64,000 nucleotides of DNA from Ignavibacteriales bacterium (GTDB lineage: Bacteria; Bacteroidota; Ignavibacteria; Ignavibacteriales; Ignavibacteriaceae). Each line of letters begins with the position of its first letter. Within the stretch, counting starts at the first letter, position 1. This document shows positions 7,301 through 16,007 of the stretch, one piece after another. The DNA is taken from the NCBI GenBank assembly GCA_020061465.1, contig JAGUYG010000064.1, forward strand, positions 25,301 through 89,300. The letters run 5' to 3'. Made by a program: the position numbers and the translations under genes. The notes under the pieces were generated by a model that saw only the letters and a program-made list of their open reading frames with translations, was not told the origin of the DNA and did no database searches.

Positions 7301-10118
7301 TTGCAAACAAAATTGATTTACCCAAGTTGTAGTTTCGGTTATTAAAAATATCGTTGAATATAAGATTGTTAATTTGTTTACCTATTTCCCAATTCGTTAA
7401 ACCGGAACTGCCGAAAAAGGCAAGGCTTCCTTTTCCAGGTACTTTATTAAATTGCTCACCGAAAACATCCTGGTTATCGAAGTGTGCGGTATAACAGGTA
7501 ACGCTGAAAATAACAGGCAGCCGTCCTTGATTTTCGAGCAGATAAATGTCGTCATTCAAAAATGTCAAGTCCCATTGATATCCGCCGCCGTGCCCATAAT
7601 AATTTGCTATGGCAGCCCCTTGATTAAATGCGTGCCTTATTTCTGGACCTTCACCCATGAAAGGTATGTACTCAGGTTTATTAGGGTAACGAAATATTTT
7701 AACAGCCTCAAAACCGTTCTTTGTTAAATATAAATTTTGGAGAGTCATGCTTGCATCATTAAATCCATAATAGTTTTCATCGCTTGCATTAACTCCGGAT
7801 GCCATGAGCAGAACATTTTGCTTCCATTTTTTTGATGCATCCGACGGATAGTTGATAATTTTATCAACCAGGATTTCCGCTTCACCCACCGTTTCGCAGG
7901 ATATTCTGCCTATTGCTAAATCAGGGTAAACGTCATCGCCGGCAACGGCTGCAATTAGATTATCGCTTGCAGATTGACCGAATTCTCTCGATTGATACGG
8001 AATCGAAGGAACAAAGTTAGGACGGCTTGTTGGTAATATTTTTCTATAATCATAGCTCATATCGCCAAACAACGCAATATAGGACGGAGCGGGTGTCGCC
8101 CAATTTTCAAATGCATATCTTACGAAATAGTGTAAAGCAAATGGGTCTAATAATCCATAGGAAAATTCATCATATATGTCATTTACATTTACGATAACAA
8201 CGCGCGGATTTACTATTGAAGAATCTAACATTCTGCTTGATCGATAATTGGCAAGAGATTGCGCAGGTACTATAAATTTTGGATGAGAGATTATTATATA
8301 GTCAGCGCCGTTTGAAATGTTTTTTAAATCCGAATTGTTCACCCGAACAATAGAATCTGGTTTTAAGTGGTTATAAGTAATTCCCGTTATGAAAAACTCA
8401 GTTTTGTTCGATAGGCTGTCATCAAAAATAAATGCGTTTTGGTATTGGGAGAGAAACAAGGGGTTTACTATAATATCAGCAGTTTCCGGTTTAAATATTT
8501 TGATACTGTCATCTTCCCAAAGCCAAACCCAAAATCTCGTTTTACCAGTTGAATCATTTGAAGAAAAAAAGTTTAGCTGTTCGTCTTCGGCTCTGAATAC
8601 TTTCCAATAATCAAACTCAATCCAATTTATCCTAATCTCATCGGAATATGTATTTGGACAAATATCTCCCTTTACCCAAACACTTAAAATGTTTCCTTGA
8701 GGATAAATGCTCACACCACCGGCACCAATAAAAATTCGTTTTTCAAATGTCGACTCAGTCTGCCCATCCCAAATTTGTTCACCGATGAGTTTATTATTTA
8801 TATAAATGTATGCCCGATGTTCAGGATTGCAGAACAAGTTATTAGTAATGCCATGCATGTTTACACGTACATTAACGTAGTTAGAATCAGTATTGATATT
8901 TTTGAATCCCGGAAATCTTGCCTCAAAACCCTGTGTTGATTGCCCCCCAAAAGCGGATGCCTTGCCCCAGTACCAAAAATCTCTCTTCTCATCCGGTGCA
9001 TAGCCAAGTCTTTCATACAATACATCCTGCTCGTAATGAATTGTATGCAGCGATCCGGTCCATGCAGAAAGTTCTCCTTTAGGATAACCATCCTTCAGCT
9101 TGTAAAATTTTCCTTTCTTATCACCGTCGAATGTTAACCAATATACGTTTTGCAAATTATAAATATTTTGATAAGTGTAGGGAGTCGGCGGCGGCGGCGT
9201 TCCTAAAAATTCAAAATAATCACCCTCATTAAATAGACTGTCCTGATTGGCATCGGTAATATGTACGGGGATTAGTTCTCCGATATTCCACAATTCAATA
9301 TTGTCAAAAGAAACATCACCCAATTCCATTCCCGCCGAAATTATATCTTCGTATGTTATTTTATACATGCCTTTCTTATTCAAATAGAGCTTAAGATATT
9401 TTTTCTGAGGCGAATACCAACTTTCTGAAGAAATTTCTTTCTTAATTACAGAGCTTGATTTATGTACCCAATTAACGGCTTCTTCAGGATTAATTAATTG
9501 ATCACTGACAAAATTCATCGTCATCGGATCAACCGGCATTTCATATTCAATATAGTTTTGGATTAAATTATAATCTATTCTAATTAGCACACGTTTATTG
9601 TGCATCAAATTCCGGTTTACCGGATTAAATTGAAATGGAGCTAAAGATACCGATACAACTCTAACAAATCGGAACATAAATGGTTCATCAAGGGTTGCAG
9701 CATCCGAAGGAAAAAATTCATTCTTGCTATAAATGTTGTAGTCGAAATTAAGTGATTTTAAAAGTTCTATTTCATCCTCACCTGCACTATACGGCAGAAC
9801 CATTTTATTTTGGTGTATTTCGAAGTCACGGTCAAGTATTGTTAAAATTGGTTTTGCCTGCGGCGGCAATCCCAAATTAATGAAGTAATCAGGCAGCAGC
9901 GGTTCGCCATAATTCCTTCCGTATGAATTTCCACCTCGAATAATGGTATAATCTATACCTTTAATTAAAGTATCATTTAAACTAAAAACCTCATCAAAGG
10001 AGAATTCAATTGTAAGATAATTTTGAGTGGATTCGATTATTCTATGGTTTTGAGAATGTAATGAGAGAGATAAAATGATTAGAATAAAAATAGTTTTTGC
10101 CAATAACTTCATAAACAA
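4389..10118 (-). CDS. Gingipain-family (C25) cysteine protease with T9SS sorting domain
   Basis: A 1909-residue exported protein. It has a signal peptide (1-22, ending LHSQ) and an N-terminal all-beta region to about 600. A caspase-like C25 domain (about 605-965) carries His843 (YGHGGG) and Cys875 (VTCYTAHF), 32 residues apart as in gingipains. Then come a CARDB-like domain (about 974-1076), an FnIII-like domain (about 1080-1183), a large beta-rich stretch of unknown type (about 1190-1590), a second CARDB-like domain (about 1595-1700), an Ig-like domain, and a C-terminal FlgD/type-A sorting domain from about 1810 (NYPNPFKTNT, GVYFYKI). It is probably surface-bound or secreted by the type IX system. 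It could be a PorU-type sortase or a protease cargo; the extra length argues for cargo or a PorU2-like enzyme. It sits alone, 119 bp before glmS. Confidence 0.8.
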   Translation of the reverse strand: MFMKLLAKTIFILIILSLSLHSQNHRIIESTQNYLTIEFSFDEVFSLNDTLIKGIDYTIIRGGNSYGRNYGEPLLPDYFINLGLPPQAKPILTILDRDFEIHQNKMVLPYSAGEDEIELLKSLNFDYNIYSKNEFFPSDAATLDEPFMFRFVRVVSVSLAPFQFNPVNRNLMHNKRVLIRIDYNLIQNYIEYEMPVDPMTMNFVSDQLINPEEAVNWVHKSSSVIKKEISSESWYSPQKKYLKLYLNKKGMYKITYEDIISAGMELGDVSFDNIELWNIGELIPVHITDANQDSLFNEGDYFEFLGTPPPPTPYTYQNIYNLQNVYWLTFDGDKKGKFYKLKDGYPKGELSAWTGSLHTIHYEQDVLYERLGYAPDEKRDFWYWGKASAFGGQSTQGFEARFPGFKNINTDSNYVNVRVNMHGITNNLFCNPEHRAYIYINNKLIGEQIWDGQTESTFEKRIFIGAGGVSIYPQGNILSVWVKGDICPNTYSDEIRINWIEFDYWKVFRAEDEQLNFFSSNDSTGKTRFWVWLWEDDSIKIFKPETADIIVNPLFLSQYQNAFIFDDSLSNKTEFFITGITYNHLKPDSIVRVNNSDLKNISNGADYIIISHPKFIVPAQSLANYRSSRMLDSSIVNPRVVIVNVNDIYDEFSYGLLDPFALHYFVRYAFENWATPAPSYIALFGDMSYDYRKILPTSRPNFVPSIPYQSREFGQSASDNLIAAVAGDDVYPDLAIGRISCETVGEAEILVDKIINYPSDASKKWKQNVLLMASGVNASDENYYGFNDASMTLQNLYLTKNGFEAVKIFRYPNKPEYIPFMGEGPEIRHAFNQGAAIANYYGHGGGYQWDLTFLNDDIYLLENQGRLPVIFSVTCYTAHFDNQDVFGEQFNKVPGKGSLAFFGSSGLTNWEIGKQINNLIFNDIFNNRNYNLGKSILFAKGKVPNSLAYRNQLAVLTLLGDPGINIALPTQPDFEVKSNGISISPSNPLIEDTVAVKIFVRNYGVTFPEDSVTVELFAASKDTSYLVDRVKMPSFGILDSTIITWIPIDAGLYELTVRVNDDLRIAEPDISDNSASAQFAVYSINEPNIISPVNGHSTSNNYVDFLFADIGFYIDRSLEYFIEIDTSRNFSSPIIKSSGLLPDTGLVKWRSPQLIKGEYFWRARIFDGEEYGKWSEVRSIIITDNPKSGYYAEGNALKQFKTDNVNYSSSRRGLVLNINPNPPRPSNDRFLEDIFFDTTAIGKLGLTTITTDGTYLYFANMWYFQLSDNVAGKTRIYKVGTGNNGTEKGKFYGIFSDFYDRISNQMFYHGDGGIYIITGSPYDVKRIDVLSEEIEDIHIPTGFLRWDDSKIADGSFYVTSDGYYVYNISSKDTLGSSRYILRILDPQDNWRLVKPDMLLTGTTYPGFSGFFAAEGYIYPYEYYYNGFMRKIRISDGVFEDEWLTRTPFQSYYAWTYDWINDRVYASTYRSSGYKRKFSKFAGKYFNAKGSITTEEVGPAQKWNSLNFEFETTGSAGNYQAVLEGYNNNSKSWDTLGINLLQSSTLLGINPLMYTKLRVEYSLIDSSFGASLPMVLKSFHIDYNPPPEVFINSRNITFTPDSVLQGLPTKLTAVMQNIGYSKADSTVAKFFLNGADSAFLTKVISIGENSSSAIDYIINTALLIFNNNIKVIASVPHNEFFTYNNIAENSFYVVRDSIPPKFTITFDDKEILNGDIISAKPKVRITLEDNSPLPLDTSYFTIIHNNKLLYFSNPDLEYFYMPYPNSKAEILWQPELNDGRHVLEVLAKDASGNFFDSTFSRSIFFVYNKADLLNVFNYPNPFKTNTYFTFEIRGIQPPEEFYLKIYTIAGRLIKEITVPQSSLTVGFNHLFWDGRDEDGDEVANGVYFYKIVTKNNGVIKTVTEKLAKIK

Positions 10119-10485
10119 TTCCAGGAGTAAAATTTGGTCGTTAAATTAGATTTTTTTAGGTGAGCGTTCAAGGGGAAAAGTATGTAATCGATTAAATCTT
10201 ACGATATCCAAAAAATTATTTTATATACTCGTGTTTCGCAAAAAGTTGAGTCTAAAAAGATGACTTCGTTTCAGGGTGTTTAGGGTAATTTAAAAACTTA
10301 GGTTACACATTATCCTTCAAGGTCACAGCCTTAGACCACGGAAGTTACTGCGTTATTCAGCAACTTTGAATTTCTGAAACCTCTGACCTTTCCGAGGATC
10401 TTTATGACAAGGCTTCGTAAGTCTCCGGCTAATATGAATTACTGAGAACTTTGATTATAACTTTACCAAAAAAACTTCAAATTCC
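10119..10485. other. Gene-free region with degenerate repeat matter
   Basis: No coding frame is visible in these 367 bp, which lie between the Wzi-like gene and the start of the C25 protease on the minus strand. They must hold the promoter of the protease. Inverted pieces such as GTTTCAG (near 10270) and CTGAAAC (near 10375), and the string CCGAGGATC that also occurs near 48628-48636, suggest a decayed copy of the palindromic element family. Confidence 0.4.
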
Positions 10486-12159
10486 TCACTCAAAACTCAA
10501 AATCATTGAAATCCAGCCGGAATTATTTTTGTTAAGTTTCTTTTCCCTTTTTTCGCTTGTAAATAAGTATGTGCCTTGAATGTATAAGCCGTATAGTAGT
10601 TCGTAATCAATACTGAACATGAATGTATTTTCTTCTTCCACTATGCCGCCTAACAGCGGAACATTCCTAGAATCATATATCGAAAAACTATTAAAAACGT
10701 TTCCGCCTACATTTTTAATCAAATTGCCTTTTGAATCATAATAATTATCACCATGAAGAGTACGACTGTATTGCATAGTCAAATTACACCGGCTAAATAA
10801 TCTGTATTCAGCAGTAAGGGAAAAAAACATCGAGTTCGGCTGTAAATCCATTCCTAACATAAAGCCGTTGTTAGTTGCCGTTAAAGCTTCTCCGATTCCT
10901 GCATGCGAAAACATGTAAGGACGAAGTAGACCATACTCAGCAGTTAGAGTAAGATTTCTAAAAATCAGAGGAGATGTAAGCATTAAACCCGAACTAAAAG
11001 CAAACTTGTTTTGAATGTCATTCCACTCTCCTTTAAAATAATTTCCAAGTTCTAAATCATCTAACATAATTGTGGCGGTCAGTTCCAATCCTGGTGTTAT
11101 TAAATATTTAGCATCTAAAGAGAGGAAAGAGTTATCAAGATCATTTAAAGAACGCTGTGCAGATTCCCAAAACAAAAAAGGGTTTAAATATGCGGCTTCA
11201 AACGGTCGATTTGAATAAATCACCATCTGCGAAATTCCCATCGAAAAATTAGACGAAGGCGAAAATCCTAATCGGCTTACGGCAATATATTTTGGTCTTT
11301 TTTCTTTCACGCTGCCGATTAAAGAATCTACATAGTATACTTCCGGTTTTTGATTAAGCCAGCCGTGGATAAAATCATACAGCAGCGTTTTGTATGAAAA
11401 ATTAAATCTGAGAAAATCGAACATTGGCGGATTATCGCTCAGAAATAATCTTCCCGTTTTTCCATATCCCCATAGAATCCTTTCTCTTCCTAACTGCAGA
11501 CTAAGGTGCTCGGTTTGAAATTTTAAGTAGCCTTCAGTGTTATCAAAAAAGTCTATGCCGGTTTCATTGAATGTAAAACTGTGTTTTACTCGTGTATCCA
11601 GCAAAGCAGCTTCCCTTTCATTAAAAACCACACCGTTTGAAGCGCTTAAATAAAATCCGAACCAATCACGATACGAACCATAAACTTTGCCGCCGAGATT
11701 CATTAATGAACTATTACCGCTTTGCTCATGCCGGTAAATGAATTTATAATCAGCAAAAGGCAAGGCGCTAAAATTGAGGTTCGAATCACGATGGTTAAAT
11801 AAGTATTTTTCCTTATACGAAGCTAAATTATTTCCAAATTCTTCAGGGAAGGAATCAAAAATTCCGATTGGCTGTTCTTCGGGATTTATGTAAGAAGTAA
11901 ATTTTTTTAGCTGATCATTTAAATATGATTTTTCATTTTCACTGATTGCTTCTTGATTTTTTTTGATTTCCAGCAGCGCCGAAACAACCGACTCCCTCGA
12001 CAATGGTAGAATTACATCGTCGTACTCAGTTAGTATTCCCTGAACATACATTTTTTTAAGAAATGAATATATTCTATGATCGGAGGGGATATTATCAACT
12101 TGTGCGTAACCGCCGATGTTTAGGACAAAAAGAATTGTAAAAATCGATTTAAGCTTCAT
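10486..12159 (-). CDS. Wzi-like capsule assembly outer-membrane barrel
   Basis: A 557-residue exported protein with signal peptide 1-20 (GGYAQ). A helical segment (about 25-110, Lys/Glu-rich) comes before a long alternating beta pattern that ends in an aromatic-rich C-terminal strand. LQLGRERILWGYG is a typical Wzi-family landmark. Wzi proteins sit in the outer membrane and help anchor or assemble capsular polysaccharide at the cell surface. It is the last gene of the exopolysaccharide run, 9 bp after the sugar transferase, which supports the role. The fold assignment is good; the exact polymer is unknown. Confidence 0.7.
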   Translation of the reverse strand: MKLKSIFTILFVLNIGGYAQVDNIPSDHRIYSFLKKMYVQGILTEYDDVILPLSRESVVSALLEIKKNQEAISENEKSYLNDQLKKFTSYINPEEQPIGIFDSFPEEFGNNLASYKEKYLFNHRDSNLNFSALPFADYKFIYRHEQSGNSSLMNLGGKVYGSYRDWFGFYLSASNGVVFNEREAALLDTRVKHSFTFNETGIDFFDNTEGYLKFQTEHLSLQLGRERILWGYGKTGRLFLSDNPPMFDFLRFNFSYKTLLYDFIHGWLNQKPEVYYVDSLIGSVKEKRPKYIAVSRLGFSPSSNFSMGISQMVIYSNRPFEAAYLNPFLFWESAQRSLNDLDNSFLSLDAKYLITPGLELTATIMLDDLELGNYFKGEWNDIQNKFAFSSGLMLTSPLIFRNLTLTAEYGLLRPYMFSHAGIGEALTATNNGFMLGMDLQPNSMFFSLTAEYRLFSRCNLTMQYSRTLHGDNYYDSKGNLIKNVGGNVFNSFSIYDSRNVPLLGGIVEEENTFMFSIDYELLYGLYIQGTYLFTSEKREKKLNKNNSGWISMILSFE

Positions 12160-12168
12160 GGCGGAAGA

Positions 12169-12744
12169 TTAAATGTTACCGCTGTTGTTTGCAACTACCT
12201 GAAACGTCTTGAGGAAAATTTTCAGATTGGAAATAAAATTCTCCTTGCTGTAGTATTCAATTTCCATATTAACACGCTGCTCGGGAGTAAGCAGTTGTCT
12301 TCCGTTTATTTGCGAAATTCCGGTAACACCCGGTTTAAACCTGAACACCTGCTTTTGATATTCATTATAATCTTTTGTTATTGAAGGAAGTTCAGGTCTT
12401 GGTCCAATTAACGTCATATCGCCTATCAATACATTAATAAAATTTGGTATTTCATCAATACTCGTTCTTCTCAAAATTTTTCCTACCGGCGTTATTCTAT
12501 TGTCATTCTGAGCTGTGAAAATTGGACCAATCATTTCGGCATTTTGTACCATGCCTCTAAGCTTTATCATTTTAAAATTTTTACCAAGGTAACCGGAACG
12601 CTCCTGAACAAAAAAAACAGGTCCTTTTGAATCTAGCTTTATGGCAATTAAAGCTATCAGAAGAATAGGAGAGGAAATAATTAAGACAAGCACACTTACG
12701 ATTATATCGATAATTCTTCTTATGAAAGAGAATCGTCTATCCAT
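12169..12744 (-). CDS. Undecaprenyl-phosphate sugar phosphotransferase (initiating)
   Basis: A polyprenyl-phosphate sugar-1-phosphate transferase of the bacterial sugar transferase family (WcaJ/PglC type). It loads the first sugar onto undecaprenyl phosphate at the inner membrane. Landmarks are one membrane segment near the N-terminus, GPVFFVQERSGYLGKNFKMI, the KLRGM step, RRTSIDEIPNFINVL and GPRPELP. I start it at ATG 12744 (191 residues), not 45 bp upstream. That leaves a 7-bp gap from the aminotransferase stop and puts AGGA about 11 bases before the ATG. It lacks the large N-terminal membrane domain of WbaP, so it is the minimal form. Confidence 0.85.
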   Translation of the reverse strand: MDRRFSFIRRIIDIIVSVLVLIISSPILLIALIAIKLDSKGPVFFVQERSGYLGKNFKMIKLRGMVQNAEMIGPIFTAQNDNRITPVGKILRRTSIDEIPNFINVLIGDMTLIGPRPELPSITKDYNEYQKQVFRFKPGVTGISQINGRQLLTPEQRVNMEIEYYSKENFISNLKIFLKTFQVVANNSGNI

Positions 12745-12751
12745 ACCGAGA

Positions 12752-13912
12752 CTACTTCCTAAATTTTGACAGCAAACTTGTAAGCACATCGATTACCCGC
12801 TCAACCTGTGCTTCGGTCATACCGGGATAAATGGGAAGAGACAATAAACGGTGAAAAGCATTAGTTGCAGCCGGAAAGTCTTTATCATCAAGAGAAAGAG
12901 TTTCTTTGTAATAAAGATGCATGTGCACAGGCATGAAATGAACAGCAGCACCAATACCGGCATCTTTCAACTGATCGATAAATTGTGCACGATTTATTTT
13001 CAGAGCCTCAAGATTTAACCTAATTGGAAACAAATGCCATGATGATTCACGATCAGCTTTCATTGTGATTAATCTTATACCGTCGTTATCCTTTAATGCC
13101 TCTGTATACCTTTGGGCAATCTCTTTTCTTCTTTGCCACATTAAATCAACTTTTTTTAGCTGTGCTAAACCAAGCGAAGCTTGAAGGTCAGTAAAATTAT
13201 ATTTATAACCCGGCGCTACAACTTCATAATACCATGAGCCGGATTCATTGTATCTATTCCATGCATCACGGTTTATTCCATGCAGGCGCATTACCTTGCA
13301 TCTTTCGGAAATCTCTTCGTTTTCTGTGCAGATCATTCCCCCTTCACCTGTTGATAACGTTTTAGTAGCATAAAAGCTGAAACATGTTACCTCGGAAATA
13401 GTACCAACTTTTCTCCCCTTATAAACCGCAGGCAGCGCATGTGCCGCATCTTCTAAAACTCTAATACCATGCTTCACTGCTAATGCATTTATTTCATCCA
13501 TGTCGCAAGGCTGTCCCCCGTAATGCACAGGAATTATTACCTTAGTTTTTGGTGTAATGGCTTTTTCTAACAAGTCAACAGAGATGTTGAGTGTTTCATC
13601 TTCAACATCCACCAAAACAGGTTTTGCCCCAAAGTAGCAGGCAATCTCCGCAGTAGCCGGGAACGTCATTGTGGGAACGATAACTTCATCATCCTTTCCA
13701 ATACCAAAAGCTTCAAGGGTAAGGTGTCCGGCGGCAGTCCAGGAATTTACCGCAATAGAATTTTTAACACCGATATAATTCCCGAAGGCTTCTTCGAATT
13801 GAAGAGTTTTCGGACCCATGCTAATCCAACCGGATCGCAAAGTATCTACCATCTCCTCAATTTCATCTTCAGAAATAAACGGTTTATGGAATGCAAGAAA
13901 ATCTTCGGTCAT
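12752..13912 (-). CDS. DegT/DnrJ/EryC1/StrS-family sugar aminotransferase
   Basis: A PLP-dependent aminotransferase that puts an amino group on a keto-sugar nucleotide for glycan synthesis. Lys184 in YATKTLSTGEGG is the PLP lysine, EDAAHAL (154-160) holds the cofactor-binding Asp, and PTMTFPATAE (80-89) is the family loop. At 386 residues it has normal family length. It lies between the methyltransferase and the initiating transferase. No sugar 4,6-dehydratase partner is obvious in the window, so its keto-sugar substrate is not determined. Confidence 0.88.
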   Translation of the reverse strand: MTEDFLAFHKPFISEDEIEEMVDTLRSGWISMGPKTLQFEEAFGNYIGVKNSIAVNSWTAAGHLTLEAFGIGKDDEVIVPTMTFPATAEIACYFGAKPVLVDVEDETLNISVDLLEKAITPKTKVIIPVHYGGQPCDMDEINALAVKHGIRVLEDAAHALPAVYKGRKVGTISEVTCFSFYATKTLSTGEGGMICTENEEISERCKVMRLHGINRDAWNRYNESGSWYYEVVAPGYKYNFTDLQASLGLAQLKKVDLMWQRRKEIAQRYTEALKDNDGIRLITMKADRESSWHLFPIRLNLEALKINRAQFIDQLKDAGIGAAVHFMPVHMHLYYKETLSLDDKDFPAATNAFHRLLSLPIYPGMTEAQVERVIDVLTSLLSKFRK

Positions 13913-13964
13913 CTATTCTCCCCTAATAAGAAAGATAAAAACATTCTCCACCGCTTAAGTTTTT

Positions 13965-14690
13965 TTAATGTTTTTCGATCCAGCATAGTAAATGAGTTCT
14001 TAATAAAAAAATAGAACTGGTTATTGAATATAGTGAATGATGAAGTTTTGTTACAAATCGACTTATCGGCGGCGCTAAAGTTATCCTCCATGATTTTATT
14101 TTACCTGAAGGAAAAAGATTTTTAATTTCTCTTAATGGTATTCCTTTTACATCTTTGTTGAAAGGATTGTCAACTGTAAAATCGTACCACAGGACCCCAC
14201 CTCCAGGTTTGATAAACTTCCACATTTTCGCTGCAAGCTCCTGACGGAAATTTTCATTTAAAATTGAGCTAAAAACTAATGATTGATAAACGATATCGAA
14301 ATACTCGGCGGCAAATTCAAGATCGAGGGCACTGCAGCATAAAACTTCGGTTTTTGCGGGAAGAATCTCTCTCGCCTTTTCCGCTCTATTTGATAATAAT
14401 TCATTCGCTACAATGTTTTCAGGTTTAAATCCCAGTTTCAGAAATAATAATAGATTGCTCCCGTCTCCGCATCCTATTTCAAGAAGTGTCTTATCGCTTA
14501 AAGGTAAAATATTCGATTTCCTAATCCAGCGTAAAATAGCTCTCTCTTTTTCGTGACGAATCATCAACTCGGCGGGAGAAAGAGGACTGTAGTGATCGGG
14601 CACTTCAGCAGTTCTTTTTTCATAGGCTCTTGTTATTCGTTTGAGCTCTAATTCAATTTCGTTATTTATTACACCGGAATGATTTTCCAT
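13965..14690 (-). CDS. SAM-dependent methyltransferase
   Basis: A class I methyltransferase of 241 residues. The SAM-binding glycine motif LLEIGCGDGSN lies near residue 70, and the motif-IV-like FDIVYQSLVFSS and post-motif PGGGVLWYDF follow. Start ATG 14690 abuts the TAA of the upstream glycosyltransferase (TAAATG), so the two are probably translationally coupled. By context it modifies a sugar or lipid-linked glycan intermediate; no sequence feature shows the acceptor. Confidence 0.8.
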   Translation of the reverse strand: MENHSGVINNEIELELKRITRAYEKRTAEVPDHYSPLSPAELMIRHEKERAILRWIRKSNILPLSDKTLLEIGCGDGSNLLLFLKLGFKPENIVANELLSNRAEKAREILPAKTEVLCCSALDLEFAAEYFDIVYQSLVFSSILNENFRQELAAKMWKFIKPGGGVLWYDFTVDNPFNKDVKGIPLREIKNLFPSGKIKSWRITLAPPISRFVTKLHHSLYSITSSIFLLRTHLLCWIEKH

Positions 14691-15644
14691 TTACTTTCGA
14701 AATATTTTTTTCAACCCTATTAAAAATCCGCTTCCGTATGCGATATGCAGAACCGGATATACAGCAAAAGAATAAATTTTGGCAGCGGTTTTAATATCCG
14801 AACCGATTACCATAACTGACATTACAAAGATATAAACAAGTAAAGGAAATAACCAGCCTGTAATTAAGAAAGCCAAAGGAATTGATATTAAATAAAGAAC
14901 GAAAAATGAGGGAACAAAATGACGCAGTTTAGCTTCCGATTTAACTTTAGCCAAAACTAACGGTTTGTATAAACCATATTCAAAATACTGCTTGAATAAT
15001 GCACGTAAACTTTTCCGCGGGTGATACCATAATTTGATTTCGGGATTCTGATAGATTTTTCTATTTGCCTTTTTTGCACGGTAGTGAAATTCATCGTCCT
15101 GATTTCGAATCAGACGTTCATCGAATAACCCAATTTGTTCAAATAATTCTCTTTTCCACGCACCGAAAGTAACGTGATCAGTATAACCTTCAAACTTGCT
15201 GTCATGCACTTTACTGCCGCCTATTCCGAAGGGATTTGAAATGGCTGCTGCAACTGCTTCCTGCAAACTCGATTCGGATTTCGTTCTTGTAGGACCGCCG
15301 ACTATATCGGCGCCGGTTTTATTGAATGTTTCGATAATTTTTAAAAAATAATCCCGGGCGAAATCGGCGTGTCCATCTATTCTAATAATGGGATCACCGG
15401 AACTATTTTTTATGCCGAGGTTTAATGCATTAGGAACATAGTGGAATGGATTATCTATCAAACGGATATTCGAATGTCTTAAGCACCACTCTTTAACTAT
15501 TTCCTTCGTGTCGTCGGTTGATCCACCATCAATTATTAATAATTCTTTATCTTGCGGTTCAGATTTTATGAAAAACGAAAGTATCCTTTCAATATTATTC
15601 TGTTCATTTAGTACGGGACATAATACCGAAATCAAATTGATCAC
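14691..15644 (-). CDS. Family 2 glycosyltransferase (ExoA-like)
   Basis: A GT-A fold inverting glycosyltransferase of 317 residues. It opens ISVLCPVLNEQNNIERIL and has IIDGGSTDDT and RIDGHADF (metal-binding Asp), plus RNQDDEFHYR and two or three membrane segments near the C-terminus (about 240-300). That layout matches ExoA-type enzymes of succinoglycan synthesis, which act on lipid-linked sugars at the inner membrane. The start is GTG at 15644. It begins a subcluster after a 363-bp gap, so it may have its own promoter. Confidence 0.85.
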   Translation of the reverse strand: MINLISVLCPVLNEQNNIERILSFFIKSEPQDKELLIIDGGSTDDTKEIVKEWCLRHSNIRLIDNPFHYVPNALNLGIKNSSGDPIIRIDGHADFARDYFLKIIETFNKTGADIVGGPTRTKSESSLQEAVAAAISNPFGIGGSKVHDSKFEGYTDHVTFGAWKRELFEQIGLFDERLIRNQDDEFHYRAKKANRKIYQNPEIKLWYHPRKSLRALFKQYFEYGLYKPLVLAKVKSEAKLRHFVPSFFVLYLISIPLAFLITGWLFPLLVYIFVMSVMVIGSDIKTAAKIYSFAVYPVLHIAYGSGFLIGLKKIFRK

Positions 15645-16007
15645 TTTCTATTGCTTAGTTTCTAAGATAAAATATTTTTATTCATTTCTGAACTAAAAAA
15701 AGATATTACAATACATTTTGTGCGAAATCTTAGCCCCTGACAATTATTGGTTCAGGACCTTTCTCAATTGAAGGTTCAGGCTGCACTATCTAGTCATACT
15801 AATGAAATATTTCATTCTTGACGGAGCTTGTATTTAACAGGGTATTTTGTTGCTCGTTTAATGTTAGACAAATGATGGAAATCAATTTTTTCCTTGACCT
15901 TTTTAAAATATTAATCTATGCTTAGTCAAAAATAGAACTAAGTAATGCATGGTGATTTACCAAGTTTTGTTTAAGATAACCTCGGAAATGAAATCCCGCT
16001 GTCAATC
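15645..16007. other. Gene-free gap inside the glycan locus
   Basis: 363 bp between two same-strand glycosyltransferase genes, with no coding frame. It probably holds the promoter of the GT2-to-wzi subcluster. A short near-repeat, GGTTCAGGACC and GGTTCAGGCTG, occurs around 15750-15785. I see no clear sigma-70 promoter or terminator. Confidence 0.4.

Noticed and set aside
4389..10118. Complete T9SS core locus in this window
   Set aside because: Only a PorV/PorQ-like barrel and sorting-domain proteins are present; none of PorK, PorL, PorM, PorN, PorP or Sov (SprA) is recognisable.
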